Assembly: GCF_010119245.1 (NCBI RefSeq)
Contig: NZ_WNKG01000004.1
Location: 310,001 to 374,000, forward strand
Length of the DNA stretch: 64,000 bases
Direction of reading: 5' to 3'
From: Cyclobacterium salsum
GTDB taxonomy: Bacteria > Bacteroidota > Bacteroidia > Cytophagales > Cyclobacteriaceae
The translations under genes were made by a program, and so were the position numbers. This document shows positions 26,366 to 37,000 of this stretch, in pieces (the first letter of the stretch is position 1; the number at the start of each line of letters is the position of its first letter). A model generated the notes under the pieces. It ran no database searches and was not told where the DNA came from. It saw only the letters and a program-made list of their open reading frames with translations.

Positions 26366-28060
26366 TTAGAAAGGGACATTGGTGCCCTGATACAACCATG
26401 GTTTAGACCATGGACTATCCTCACCGAAGTTTCCGGAAAAAGGGGTCACTTCAAGCCCATCCAAAGCGGCTTCTATGTTAGATGAATTGTTATTGTATTC
26501 ATCGTTGCCATATTGAAACCTGATGGCAACCTCTGGCTGTGGAGAAAGGGGACCGGCCTCCAGAGCAGGATATCCTGTTCTTCGGAAATCAGCAAAAGAT
26601 TCAGCAGCAGCTGTCCAGCTGGCCACCCATTTTTGTTCCATTATTTGCTCTAGTGAATTGTTAAAACTGATTTCTGGCTGACTGATGAAGGAATTGTACT
26701 CATCAGCCCTGTTCCAGGTTTCCAGCGACTGCTCTATGGCTTTATTGTAATGGGTTTCGGCATCTCCCACATTCCAGCCTTTCAAGGCAGCTTCGGCAAA
26801 GATAAAGCTCACTTCTGCTGCGGATATGATCCTGGCCTTCAAGATATCACCGGGGGATCCCTCGGTGCTATAAATGGGCGCTAGCTGAGAAACATGCTGG
26901 TTTTGCGTTCCCTGACCTGGAGAAGGATTTCCATTATAGGATTCTGGAACCGTTATTCCAGGAGGAAGTCCTACATAAAGGTCCTCATTGTAATCTTCTT
27001 CTGCCAGATTCGGATTGTACCGCCGGGTAAATTTCACGTCTGAATATAGCTCAACAAAGTCATCGTAGGGGTATGTTTCCACTCCCAAAGGTTCTCCATT
27101 TGCCCGAATAAATTCTTCTGAAGCCACCTCTAGGGATTCATCAGCTACCCATTGCACCCGCACCGAATCAAACCATACCGTTAAACGGGGGTCGTTGGTA
27201 CCCGTCAACTGGTCGATAAAAGTCTGACAAGCCTGGTACCGCTGAAAATCGTCGGGGTTTAAACGAACGTGCCTGGAAAGCCACTGGTCGTTAGCTCCTC
27301 CGGTGTAATCCAGGGTAGCATCCTGCGAAGGATCCTGAATATAGATTCCGCTACTAAAAATGGCCTCTACTCCTGCCCTGGCCACATCTGGTTTTTTCTC
27401 AGATAAGCGCATGTAATACCTTAAAAGAAGGGAGTTGGCAAAGCGCTGCCAGCTTTGGGTATCGCCATTGTAATACAGGTCATTACCGCTGGTAACCCCT
27501 TCTCCGGAAGCAGATCCCAACACTTGTACCGCTTCTTGCAGGTCCGCAATGATGCCATCATAAATGACTTCTTGGCTATCAAACGAAGGGTATTGAAGGT
27601 CCTCTCCTCCCTGGTCACCTTTCAGTGCATTCGTATAAGGAGCATCGCCCCATAAGTCCGCTATATTACCAAATACAAATGACTTCATGGTAAGGCCTAC
27701 TCCCTGAAAGAAATGGTTATCCAGTTCCTCTCCCCTTTCAATCATCAACTCGTTGGTACGTAATATATCGTACCAGCCAGTCCAGTTGCGGTTGCTCCAT
27801 TCATAATGGTTGTGACCACCGTACCAGCCATTCTTCTGTGTATGCTGAACAGCACCTGCCAGGTCATTATAACCAAGGTTTACATAATCCTGGGCTGCGG
27901 AAGACAATACCGTTGGCATCAACAAATTCGGATTGGCATTGGTAGGCTCTATTCCATAAGGATTGATGTTCATCTCATCTAGTTTCTCGTCACAACCCGA
28001 GAATAGAACCAATCCGAATACGAATAAAGCTATTTTTCGAAAATCAAATAAATGCTTCAT
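26366..28060 (-). CDS. SusD/RagB-like outer-membrane lipoprotein (SusD_2 type)
   Basis: 564 residues. Lipoprotein signal (LVLFSGC, cysteine near residue 23). Then the SusD-like-2 pattern: DEMNINPYGIEPTNANPNLLMPTVL, GNIADLWGDAPYTNAL (near residue 135), SLLLRYYMRLSEKKPD and AEVSFIFAEAALKGW in the helical TPR part, and KWVASWTAAAESFADFRRTGYP late in the protein. It forms the hinged lid on the paired SusC barrel and binds the substrate at the cell surface. It is 20 nt downstream of susC and ends before a terminator, so susCD is a two-gene transcript. Confidence 0.93.
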   Translation of the reverse strand: MKHLFDFRKIALFVFGLVLFSGCDEKLDEMNINPYGIEPTNANPNLLMPTVLSSAAQDYVNLGYNDLAGAVQHTQKNGWYGGHNHYEWSNRNWTGWYDILRTNELMIERGEELDNHFFQGVGLTMKSFVFGNIADLWGDAPYTNALKGDQGGEDLQYPSFDSQEVIYDGIIADLQEAVQVLGSASGEGVTSGNDLYYNGDTQSWQRFANSLLLRYYMRLSEKKPDVARAGVEAIFSSGIYIQDPSQDATLDYTGGANDQWLSRHVRLNPDDFQRYQACQTFIDQLTGTNDPRLTVWFDSVRVQWVADESLEVASEEFIRANGEPLGVETYPYDDFVELYSDVKFTRRYNPNLAEEDYNEDLYVGLPPGITVPESYNGNPSPGQGTQNQHVSQLAPIYSTEGSPGDILKARIISAAEVSFIFAEAALKGWNVGDAETHYNKAIEQSLETWNRADEYNSFISQPEISFNNSLEQIMEQKWVASWTAAAESFADFRRTGYPALEAGPLSPQPEVAIRFQYGNDEYNNNSSNIEAALDGLEVTPFSGNFGEDSPWSKPWLYQGTNVPF

Positions 28061-28080
28061 GATTTGTATATTAAAGGAAT

Positions 28081-31000
28081 TTACAAATTAAAATTAAGTT
28101 TGAACCCTACCGGAACACTCCAGGGCATTACATTCTGCCTTTCGATTCCCTGGCGGAATTGAGAAGCTGTATCTCCCTGGCTTCCCCCTCCTGACCAGAA
28201 GGCTCTTTCAGGATCAATGCCTATGTCTGCCTTGGTCCACAACATGATGTTTCTTGTGTAGACGGCAAAAGTGACGTTACGGAAAGCACCGAAATCGGGA
28301 ATTCGGTAACCCAGAGACAGTTCTCTCAATTTAATGAAAGAGGCGTCAAAGGTAACCTGCTCATTAAATCTCCAGGCATAAGTATTTGTAATCGGGTAGA
28401 TATTAGTCTCAGGTCCACCCAAATGCTCCTCATACTCGTCATCGCTGTAATCGTCAGGAGTATCTGCCCCCGCAGTCTGAATCACCCCGGGTATAAAGGC
28501 TCCGTCAGTTCCATTAGCATCCACAGGAAAACCACCTGTCTCTGCAGTATGCCCTCCTACTCTTGGGAAATTACCTGGCTGTGGAATGATATACTTATCC
28601 GGGTTTGATTTCAATAGCTCCACCAATTCGGCATCTGAATACAAACCACCTGGGATCAGGTTATCCAACTGCCGCTGGGATTTCCAGTCAGACTCCCCAT
28701 ATCGGTACGTAAAGGACATAAACTCTCCACCAGATCTCCAGTCAAGACTGGCATTCAAGACAAATCGCTTGTAGCTCAGACTGGTTTGCGCTCCAAGAAT
28801 GAAATCAGGATTAAAATTCCCTACTTTGCGAAGCTCCTCATCAACTCCACGGAAGGCTTGCCAGGATCCCGTACTAGTCAAAATGGGCCATTGATAGTAA
28901 GGAGAATTAGGATCTTCTACTTGAGCAAAACCCGAGCTATACATATCTCCGATATTTTCTCCAAGGAAGGTAATCGCTCCAGCATCATTTTCACCCCAAA
29001 GGATGATTCGGTCCAGGTTTTCGCTCAGTTCCACCACTCTGGTTCGGTTTCTGCTCCAGTTTAGGTTGATATCCCAGTTCCAGCCATTCCTGCTCAATGG
29101 TGTACCTCCCAAGGTAAATTCCAAACCTCGGCTTTGGATCAACCCGGCATTGATCAATCTGCTGCTGAATCCAGAAGAACGGGGAAGGTTTACAGCAAAG
29201 ATCTGGTTTCGGTTATCTACTGTATAATAGGTACCGGTAAAACGCAATCTGTTTTGAAACATGTTCAAATCAATACCTGCTTCGATTGAGGTTGCTTCCT
29301 CAGGCTTAAGATCTGGGTTTAACAAACCCGAGGGCATGGCAGCAGTATTGATATTGTTGTACAATCCGGTACTTAGATTCTGAACCAGGCGATAAGGATC
29401 AGTGTCGTTACCTACCTGCGCCCATCCGATTCGAGCCTTAAGCATATCGATGTTTTCTGGCAAATTAAAGGTATAATTGGCCAACCAGCTCAAAGACGCG
29501 GATGGATAAAAATACGACCGATTTTCAGCGGGCAAGGTAGATGACCAGTCATTCCTCGCTGTTAGATCCAAATACAATTGATCGGCATATCCAAAAGATG
29601 CCAAACCATACACACTGTAAATGGCTCGTTTGAAATAACCACTTCCTACAGAGCGGTTATCGGCAGGAATGTTCTGCACATTATAAATGCCTGGTACCAC
29701 TAGCCCGTTGTTTCGGTTTCCGCCTACTCCAACGCTATTATTAGAGCCAAATCGGGTCATGATATTCCCCCCGGCAGAGGCATTGAAATCCAATTCACCT
29801 AAATCCTGCTTGAAGCTGGCCAAAATGTCCGCATTGGATTCTTGCGTCAGCAGGTCGGTGGTGTAATAGCCGCCTCTGGCCATGCGGCTATAGCTAAATG
29901 GAATTTTGGTTTCCCTATTCTCGTTAGACCTGTCCAGTGAATACCGGGCGGTGATATTAAAATTATCATTGAATTGGTAATCTAGCGAAGCATTCCCAAA
30001 TATGCGGTCCCTTCTGAAAGCATTTTCTATACCGTAGGCGATGAAATAAGGATTGTCTCCTGCAGTGGTCCTGATTTGTTGTATTCCTTCCTGGCCTTCT
30101 ACCCATATGTTTCGCATCTCATTGTAATTTACATAAGATGAGTTGTAGACGGCTTCCAGTGGATTTGCCCGTCGGTCTCCCGTACTTGGACGGTCATTGG
30201 ACATGCTATTACTGTAGTTGAAATTCGAACTGAAAGTCAACTTCTCCAGTATGTTGTAGGTAACCGAAGTGGAAATGTTGTTTCGGAATAGGTCGGAATT
30301 CGGGATCATGCCCTTGTGCAACATATTGGAATAGGAAACCCGGTATGTGGCATCGTCATTTCCGCCGCTCACGGCCAAATTGTTTGTTGACGTCACTCCC
30401 GTTTGCATGAAATCCTTCATCGCATTTGGATAGGATCGCAACTCGGTAGGAATGGGGTTGCCGTTTTCATCTACCGGGCTGTTCCACTGAATAGCGGTAT
30501 TTCCGGCATCCAGTTCAGGACCTCCCCAATAAGCTGAACCTTCATTAAATACACCTTCCCGATTACCATTGGCATAGCGGTAATGGAAATCCAGCAGACG
30601 GGTAGGTCTTTCGAATACATTACTGGTCGAAAAGGATACCCCCATGTCTTTTCGCTTACTGCCAGACTTTGTGGTGATCAACACGACCCCGTTACCGGCC
30701 CTGGTTCCGTACAGGGCTGCTGCACTAGGGCCTTTCAATACACTGATATTGGCAATGTCATCCGGATTAATATCCGAAATGGCGTTACCATAATCCACCT
30801 GGTTACCATCTCCATTTTGAGAAATGTTATTCAGGGAATTGGACATGGGCACTCCATCAACGACAAATAGGGGCTGATTATCGGTAGTCAGAGAGGTTGC
30901 CCCCCGGATCACCATGCTCATGGAAGAGCCCGGCCCACTGGTTTGGTTAATGGTAACTCCAGGCATTCTGCCTGCTAGTGAACTCAATACGTTTTCCTGA

Positions 31001-31500
31001 GACACCTGCGTGACATCCTCCGCATTTACTGTGGACACATCGTAGCCGAGGGATCGTTGGTCTCGCTCAATACCCAGGGCGGTTACCACCACTTCATTCA
31101 TGGCAGCCATGGATTCCTGCAGGGTCACATCTACATTAGTGCGGTTCCCTACGGTTACTTCCTGATTCTCAAAACCTACATAGGAGAATACCAAAACGGA
31201 ATTCGGACCGGCCACATCAATGGTATAGGCCCCGTCAATGTCGGTAACGGTTCCGTTATTCGTTCCTTTTTCCAAAATAGTCACCCCTGGTAGACCGGCA
31301 TTATCCTCCTCAGAGGTAACGGTTCCCCGAATCGTAACAGCAATGGCATCATCCATCGTGCTGGAAGCATGTATCGGATTACCTGCACTGGTGGCCGGAA
31401 AGCTAGTTGCCTCCGCCAGCAGGCTGCCGGTGGAAACCAGCCCAACCGATAAAAGTGGTACCATCCACTTTAACATTTTTTTAGTACGGCGTTTTTTCAT
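28081..31500 (-). CDS. SusC/RagA TonB-dependent outer-membrane transporter
   Basis: 1139 residues. Basic N-terminus and signal peptide (to about residue 30). A carboxypeptidase-D-like regulatory domain (about 52-135, IRGTVTSEEDNAGLPGVTILEKGTNNG in segments) is followed by the SusC plug (ALGIERDQRSLGYDV, VLSSLAGRMPGVTIN, SMVIRGATSL, PLFVVDGVPM, AALYGTRAGNGVVLITTKSG) and a long 22-strand beta barrel ending in GFKLNFNL. There is no N-terminal STN domain, so it is not the type that signals through FecR and an ECF sigma factor. It imports a ligand captured by SusD, driven by TonB. The size of the barrel suits an oligosaccharide, peptide or decorated glycan; substrate unknown. Confidence 0.95.
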   Translation of the reverse strand: MKKRRTKKMLKWMVPLLSVGLVSTGSLLAEATSFPATSAGNPIHASSTMDDAIAVTIRGTVTSEEDNAGLPGVTILEKGTNNGTVTDIDGAYTIDVAGPNSVLVFSYVGFENQEVTVGNRTNVDVTLQESMAAMNEVVVTALGIERDQRSLGYDVSTVNAEDVTQVSQENVLSSLAGRMPGVTINQTSGPGSSMSMVIRGATSLTTDNQPLFVVDGVPMSNSLNNISQNGDGNQVDYGNAISDINPDDIANISVLKGPSAAALYGTRAGNGVVLITTKSGSKRKDMGVSFSTSNVFERPTRLLDFHYRYANGNREGVFNEGSAYWGGPELDAGNTAIQWNSPVDENGNPIPTELRSYPNAMKDFMQTGVTSTNNLAVSGGNDDATYRVSYSNMLHKGMIPNSDLFRNNISTSVTYNILEKLTFSSNFNYSNSMSNDRPSTGDRRANPLEAVYNSSYVNYNEMRNIWVEGQEGIQQIRTTAGDNPYFIAYGIENAFRRDRIFGNASLDYQFNDNFNITARYSLDRSNENRETKIPFSYSRMARGGYYTTDLLTQESNADILASFKQDLGELDFNASAGGNIMTRFGSNNSVGVGGNRNNGLVVPGIYNVQNIPADNRSVGSGYFKRAIYSVYGLASFGYADQLYLDLTARNDWSSTLPAENRSYFYPSASLSWLANYTFNLPENIDMLKARIGWAQVGNDTDPYRLVQNLSTGLYNNINTAAMPSGLLNPDLKPEEATSIEAGIDLNMFQNRLRFTGTYYTVDNRNQIFAVNLPRSSGFSSRLINAGLIQSRGLEFTLGGTPLSRNGWNWDINLNWSRNRTRVVELSENLDRIILWGENDAGAITFLGENIGDMYSSGFAQVEDPNSPYYQWPILTSTGSWQAFRGVDEELRKVGNFNPDFILGAQTSLSYKRFVLNASLDWRSGGEFMSFTYRYGESDWKSQRQLDNLIPGGLYSDAELVELLKSNPDKYIIPQPGNFPRVGGHTAETGGFPVDANGTDGAFIPGVIQTAGADTPDDYSDDEYEEHLGGPETNIYPITNTYAWRFNEQVTFDASFIKLRELSLGYRIPDFGAFRNVTFAVYTRNIMLWTKADIGIDPERAFWSGGGSQGDTASQFRQGIERQNVMPWSVPVGFKLNFNL

Positions 31501-31613
31501 AACTCATTAAATTGATTTGCAGTTTTAATTTAGTTTTCATTCAATTCTATCGGAATATTCTTTTCCAAACCTTGTCTCTAATGGGACCTCCTATCTCTAT
31601 TAATGGTATCTAA

Positions 31614-31844
31614 TTAATTTGCACTATTTATTGCGTTCGTCATTGGAATTTTTTTTTCTATGTTCGGTCTGTTCTCCGCTTCATAATCATCCATTATTTT
31701 ATCGAAATAGGCTTTCATGCTTTCTTCCAGATAACCAACTGTTTCCTGATCTTCCATTCCATTAAGCAACTCCTCAAACTCCTCCCGGGAAATCCTATTT
31801 TGTACAAGCCGTTGAAGCAAAGCGGCCGTTTCTTTCTTTTTCAT
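31614..31844 (-). pseudogene. FecR-like anti-sigma N-terminal stub
   Basis: 76 residues from the ATG at 31844. LLQRLVQNRISREEFEELLNGMED resembles the N-terminal cytoplasmic helices of FecR/anti-sigma proteins in SusCD loci (xLLxxYLxGxxSxEExxELxxxL). After about 55 residues the sequence loses any match and stops; the membrane helix, FecR domain and STN-interacting part are absent. No ECF sigma gene is adjacent. It is 114 nt upstream of susC, where an intact fecR would be expected. I read it as a truncated relic, though a small free-standing protein cannot be excluded. Family call rests on a short pattern. Confidence 0.5.
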
Positions 31845-32033
31845 ATGTTTGCCCTCCACCGTATATACCATCCGGGTCAAAAAAAAGACTATCTCCTTCA
31901 TTTCTTTTTTGTTATGAAAAAAATGTGAAGGCATTTAACAATTACTTAAATAGCCTGATTTCAATGGATCATGTAGTATTATCTAGTGATACACTATTTC
32001 TTTATTAGAAAACATTTTAAAATCAATGTCTAT

Positions 32034-33809
32034 ATGAAAAAACCGAGCTTGTTAGTTTACTGGATTTGGATCCTGCCCTTTTCCTGTGGTCCCCATCAAA
32101 GTACTGACGTAGAATTGCTTTCCGTTTCTGAAACCATGGACAAGGTCGTTACCAGAATGTATGAAGAATGGGATAGTGAAACCCTGGATACGGTTTCCCA
32201 CGAATTCGTAGAACACTACCTAAGCGAAGAAGAAAAAGCGTCACTCGCCACCCAGTATTGGAAATTTCAGATCAATGTGCCCGCCACCGTATCCCTGATG
32301 CGGGACAAAGCGCAGGAAAAAATCCCTTTCTGGCTTGAAACCTCAGGATTTGAACCAACGGGAATGGAAGTAGAAAATGAAATTTATACGTACGAGGTAT
32401 GGCAGAAAGATTTTGACGCGGGCGAGGTTCGTCTGGGTATCAATGGTTTTGGAAAACACCGACCTGTTTACTTTCCAGCGCTTGCCCCCCAAGATCCAAA
32501 TGACAGCTTGACCATCACTCCGGTATTTCCGGAAGAGCAACACATTGAACTATTGAAACCAGGTGCCTTTACTTACCATGACTGGGATGGATTGACCATT
32601 ACAGAAGTTCCGAAACCCCTTCTTGGACAACAGCTGCTAACCACCATCCGGGGAAGGGCCAGGGAAGCACATCTGGTAAATGCCTTTCGAACCACGGAGT
32701 TTCCAAGCAGTGAAAAACCAGACCATTTATTGTTGACCTGGAGTGAGGACCCCACCACTTCGATGGACATTCAATGGAGAACATCCGACGAGGTTTCCGA
32801 AGGAAGCGTTCGCTATTGGGAAAAAGGAACAGCTGACACCTCCGAAATTTCAGCCGAACGGTACGTAATGGAGGACAGACTCCTGCAGAATGACCGGTAC
32901 ATCCATCGTTTTACGGCAAAACTCCGCACTTTAAATCCGGGAACGGAGTACGGCTACCAGGCAGGGACTGATACGGGGGGCTGGTCGGAGACGCAGTCTT
33001 TTTCAACCACGGCTAGTGAGGAAAAGCCTTTCTCCTTCATTTGGTTTGGAGATGTGCACAATTCAGAAATCTGGGGAAATTTGATTCAAAAATCAGAAAC
33101 CCAACATCCCGAAAATGAATTTTATATCATCGCAGGAGACCTGGTAAATACCGGACTTTACCGAAATGACTGGGATGAACTGTTCGAATATGCCGGGGAA
33201 ACCGTCTCCCGAAAACCCCTGATGGCAGTCCCGGGAAATCACGACAGCCAGGATGGTCTGGGAGCTTGGATGTACGAGCAGATGCTGAGTTTGCCCGCCG
33301 ACAGTCCTCCAGAGATGGAAGGCAGAACCTATGCTTTTGACTACCAAAATGTGCTCTTTCTGATGATTGACGTTACCTTACCCCTGAAAGACCAAACGGA
33401 CTGGATTGAAGCTAAATTAAAAGAATCAGAGGCAACCTGGAAAATTGCTGTGTTTCATTTTCCACCCTATAACGGCGTGGAACCCTACGAGGATATTCAG
33501 GAGCTCTGGGGACCTCTCTTTGATCAATACCATGTAGACCTGGTCATGGGTGGCCACTTTCACTACTACATGCGCTCCAAGCCGATGCAAAATGGCGAAG
33601 TACAGGCCTCACCAGCCGACGGCACCATTTACTGGATCTCCATTGGCACCACGGGTAAAAATGAGGGCATTCCCAGGGAACCCTATGCGGAAGTGCAGTT
33701 TCCAGCGTCTCATCTGTATCAATACATTACCATAGACGGTATGGAACTCCGGGCAGAAACCATCAATTTGGAGGGCGAGCAAGTCGATCAATTTTCCATT
33801 AGCAAATAG
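32034..33809 (+). CDS. Purple-acid-phosphatase-like metallophosphoesterase lipoprotein
   Basis: 591 residues from the ATG at 32034, chosen because it opens a lipoprotein signal (LPFSC). Residues about 20-220 form an N-terminal region without a recognised family. About 225-325 is a fibronectin-type purple acid phosphatase domain (HLLLTWSEDPTTSMDIQWRTS). Then comes the calcineurin-like fold with all dinuclear-metal motifs: FGDVH (near 340), AGDLVNTG, PGNHDS (near 398), FHFPPY and GGHFHYY (near 505). It hydrolyses phosphomonoesters or diesters outside the inner membrane. Divergent from susCD and the FecR stub; a decayed relative lies on the far side of susCD. Confidence 0.88.
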   Translation: MKKPSLLVYWIWILPFSCGPHQSTDVELLSVSETMDKVVTRMYEEWDSETLDTVSHEFVEHYLSEEEKASLATQYWKFQINVPATVSLMRDKAQEKIPFWLETSGFEPTGMEVENEIYTYEVWQKDFDAGEVRLGINGFGKHRPVYFPALAPQDPNDSLTITPVFPEEQHIELLKPGAFTYHDWDGLTITEVPKPLLGQQLLTTIRGRAREAHLVNAFRTTEFPSSEKPDHLLLTWSEDPTTSMDIQWRTSDEVSEGSVRYWEKGTADTSEISAERYVMEDRLLQNDRYIHRFTAKLRTLNPGTEYGYQAGTDTGGWSETQSFSTTASEEKPFSFIWFGDVHNSEIWGNLIQKSETQHPENEFYIIAGDLVNTGLYRNDWDELFEYAGETVSRKPLMAVPGNHDSQDGLGAWMYEQMLSLPADSPPEMEGRTYAFDYQNVLFLMIDVTLPLKDQTDWIEAKLKESEATWKIAVFHFPPYNGVEPYEDIQELWGPLFDQYHVDLVMGGHFHYYMRSKPMQNGEVQASPADGTIYWISIGTTGKNEGIPREPYAEVQFPASHLYQYITIDGMELRAETINLEGEQVDQFSISK

Positions 33810-33833
33810 CCTTTACTGCATTTCCAAACTCCT

Positions 33834-33870
33834 AATCTGCCCACCCAAAAAAGGTGGGCAGATTTTTTTT
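33834..33870 (+). terminator. Strong rho-independent terminator
   Basis: Perfect 12-bp stem AATCTGCCCACC / GGTGGGCAGATT (33834-33845 and 33853-33864) followed by eight T in total. It closes the metallophosphoesterase gene 25 nt after its stop and marks the right border of the accessory locus. Confidence 0.92.
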
Positions 33871-34090
33871 ATCTGGAATAGATATCAGGAAAATTACCAA
33901 TTTCCCCGGTATCACGGTTTGAGAATTACGGAGTTAAACAAAGTAGCTGTCCCTGAAACCTTTGAAATAAAGTAGGCTGATGATTTTATTTATTTTCGGA
34001 TATAAATTGGAAGATCCACTGGATTCCATGTATTTTTAAATGTGAATCCGGAAACGGGAATTTACTTCGAAATTCAATAATCCAAGCCAG

Positions 34091-37000
34091 ATGTACTTAA
34101 TATTTGATACCGAAACCACCGGGCTTCCCAGAGACTACAATGCTCCTATTTCAGATCTGGCCAACTGGCCACGGCTGGTCCAGTTGGCCTGGCAGTTACA
34201 TGATGAAAAGGGCGGATTAGTTTCCCAGCAGAATTTTATAGTTAAGCCAGAGGGCTTTACCATTCCCTACAATGCCGAAAAAATTCACGGGATTTCTACC
34301 CAACGAGCGCTAAAAGATGGTCACGAACTGGAGCAGGTATTGGAGGCGTTTGAAAAGGACCTTGAAAAGTGCCGCTTCCTGGTGGGGCATAACATTGGAT
34401 TTGATATCAATGTGGTAGGTGCTGAAATGTTGCGGGCAAAAAGGCCCGGTAACTTATTGGAAAAAGAAAGCCTGGATACCAAGGACCTTTCCACCGATTT
34501 CTGCGCCATACCTGGTGGGAAAGGCGGCAAATACAAATGGCCTACCTTGCTGGAACTGCATACCAAATTGTTTGGGCAGGGTTTTGGAGATGCCCACGAT
34601 GCTGCTTATGATGTGGACGCTACCGCCAAATGTTTTTTTGGCCTGATTAAGGAAAGGGTGTTGCCTCCTGCAGAAGGGTTCTCACTGGAAGAAGTCCTGT
34701 ATGAGGCTCCTGATCTGGACGAGGCCAACTTTGCCGCAGCCAAAGACGATGAAAAAACCGCGGCCAAAAAAGTATTAAAGGCAGCTGACGGGGCAGATAT
34801 TTCGGACCTGGAAGGCGTTCCTTTCAGCCACTTGCATGTCCATACCCAGTTTTCCATCTTACAGGCCACTTCCGAAATACCCGTGGCCATACAGCGGGCC
34901 AAACAACTGGGCATGCCCGCACTGGCCATGACCGACCATGGCAACATGATGGGTGCTTTTCACTTTGTAAGGGAGGCTTACAATCAGGGAATCACTCCCA
35001 TAATTGGCTGTGAATTTAACCTCTGCCGGGATCGGAAAAATAAGACCAACAAAGACGATGGATTCCAAACGGTACTGTTGGCTAAAAACAAAAAAGGCTA
35101 TCACAATCTGGCCAAACTCTCTTCCTACGCAAATATTGAAGGGTTTTACTATTTGCCCCGAATCGACCGGGAACTGCTCGTCGAATACAAGGAAGACATC
35201 ATTGCTACCACCGGGGGACTGTGGGGAGAAATTCCGTACCTCATCCTTAACGTAGGAGAAACCCAGGCAGAGGAGGCATTTGTCTGGTGGCTGGACCAAT
35301 TTGGCGAGGATTTTTACATCGAGCTAAACCGCCATGGCATTCCCGAAGAAGAAAAGGTCAATGAGGTATTATTGCAATGGGCAGCTAAGTACCAGGTTCC
35401 CTACTTTGCCGCGAATAATAGCTACTACAATACCAAAACAGACGCAAAAGCGCACGATATTTTACTTTGTGTAAAGGATGGCGAATTGGTAGCAAAACCC
35501 AAAAAATACGTTGGCAAAAGGGGGCGGGAATACCGTTATGGCTTTCCGAATGAAGAATTTTACCTCAAAAGTCCGGAGGAGATGAAAAAACTCTTTGCAG
35601 ACCTTCCGGAAGCCATTGCCTGTACCAATGAGATTGTAAAAAAAATAGAACCCTTCCAATTAGCCCGGGAGGTATTGCTGCCAAAGTTTGACATTCCTGA
35701 AGAATTTATTGCTCCCCAAGATAAGGTGGATGGAGGAAACCGGGGTGAAAATGCTTACCTAAGGCATCTTACCTACGAAGGAGCCAAAAAGCGATACAAA
35801 ACCCTCAGCGATGAAATCAAGGAGCGGCTTGATTTCGAATTGGAAACCATAGAAAGGACAGGATATCCCGGTTATTTTTTGATCGTTCAAGACTTTACCA
35901 GGGCCGCCAGGGATATGGGTGTCTCGGTAGGACCGGGCCGGGGCTCGGCGGCTGGATCGGCGGTGGCTTTTTGTGTGGGCATTACCAATGTAGACCCCAT
36001 CGCCTATGATCTCCTGTTCGAGCGTTTTCTGAATCCGGACCGGGTTTCCCTCCCGGATATTGATATTGACTTTGACGATGAAGGGCGTCAGCGGGTGATC
36101 GATTACGTAATCGAAAAATACGGTGCCAATCAGGTGGCACAAATCATTACCTACGGTACCATGGCTGCCAAATCGGCTATTAGGGATACGGCGAGGGTGT
36201 TGGACCTACCGCTATCAGAGGCAGACAGGCTTGCCAAATTGGTGCCTGACATCAAATTAAAAAGCCTCTTTGAGCTTGCCAATGACCGTCCCCGCCTTTC
36301 CGCCAAACTTAAAAACAATAACGAGAATCTGGATAAAGCCCTGGAACTGATCCGTATCTCCAAGGGCAATGACGACAGTGCCAAAACGGTAAATCAGGCA
36401 AAGGTGCTGGAAGGATCCGTCCGAAACACCGGCATTCATGCCTGCGGAGTCATCATCACCCCCGATGACATCACGAACTTTGTACCAGTCGCATTGGCCA
36501 AGGATTCGGACATGGTCTGTACCCAGTTTGACAACTCGGTAGTAGAAAATGCCGGGTTGCTTAAGATGGATTTTTTGGGATTGAAAACCCTGACCCTCAT
36601 AAAAGATGCGGTTCGAATCATACAAGAGCGACATGGCATTCAGCTGGATCCTGAAAATTTCCCCATAGACGATCAGAAGACCTACGAACTGTTTCAAAGA
36701 GGGGAGACCGTTGGCATTTTCCAATACGAATCTGCTGGCATGCAAAAGTATATGAGGGAGCTTAAACCCACTGTATTTGCCGACTTGATTGCCATGAATG
36801 CCTTGTACCGTCCGGGACCACTGGAATACATCCCCAGCTTTATCAAAAGAAAACATGGGACGGAAGCCATCTCCTATGACTTGGAGGATATGAAAGAATT
36901 CCTGGAAGAAACCTACGGAATTACGGTCTATCAGGAGCAGGTGATGCTACTCTCCCAAAAACTAGCGGGTTTCACAAAGGGCGAAGCGGACGTTCTTCGG

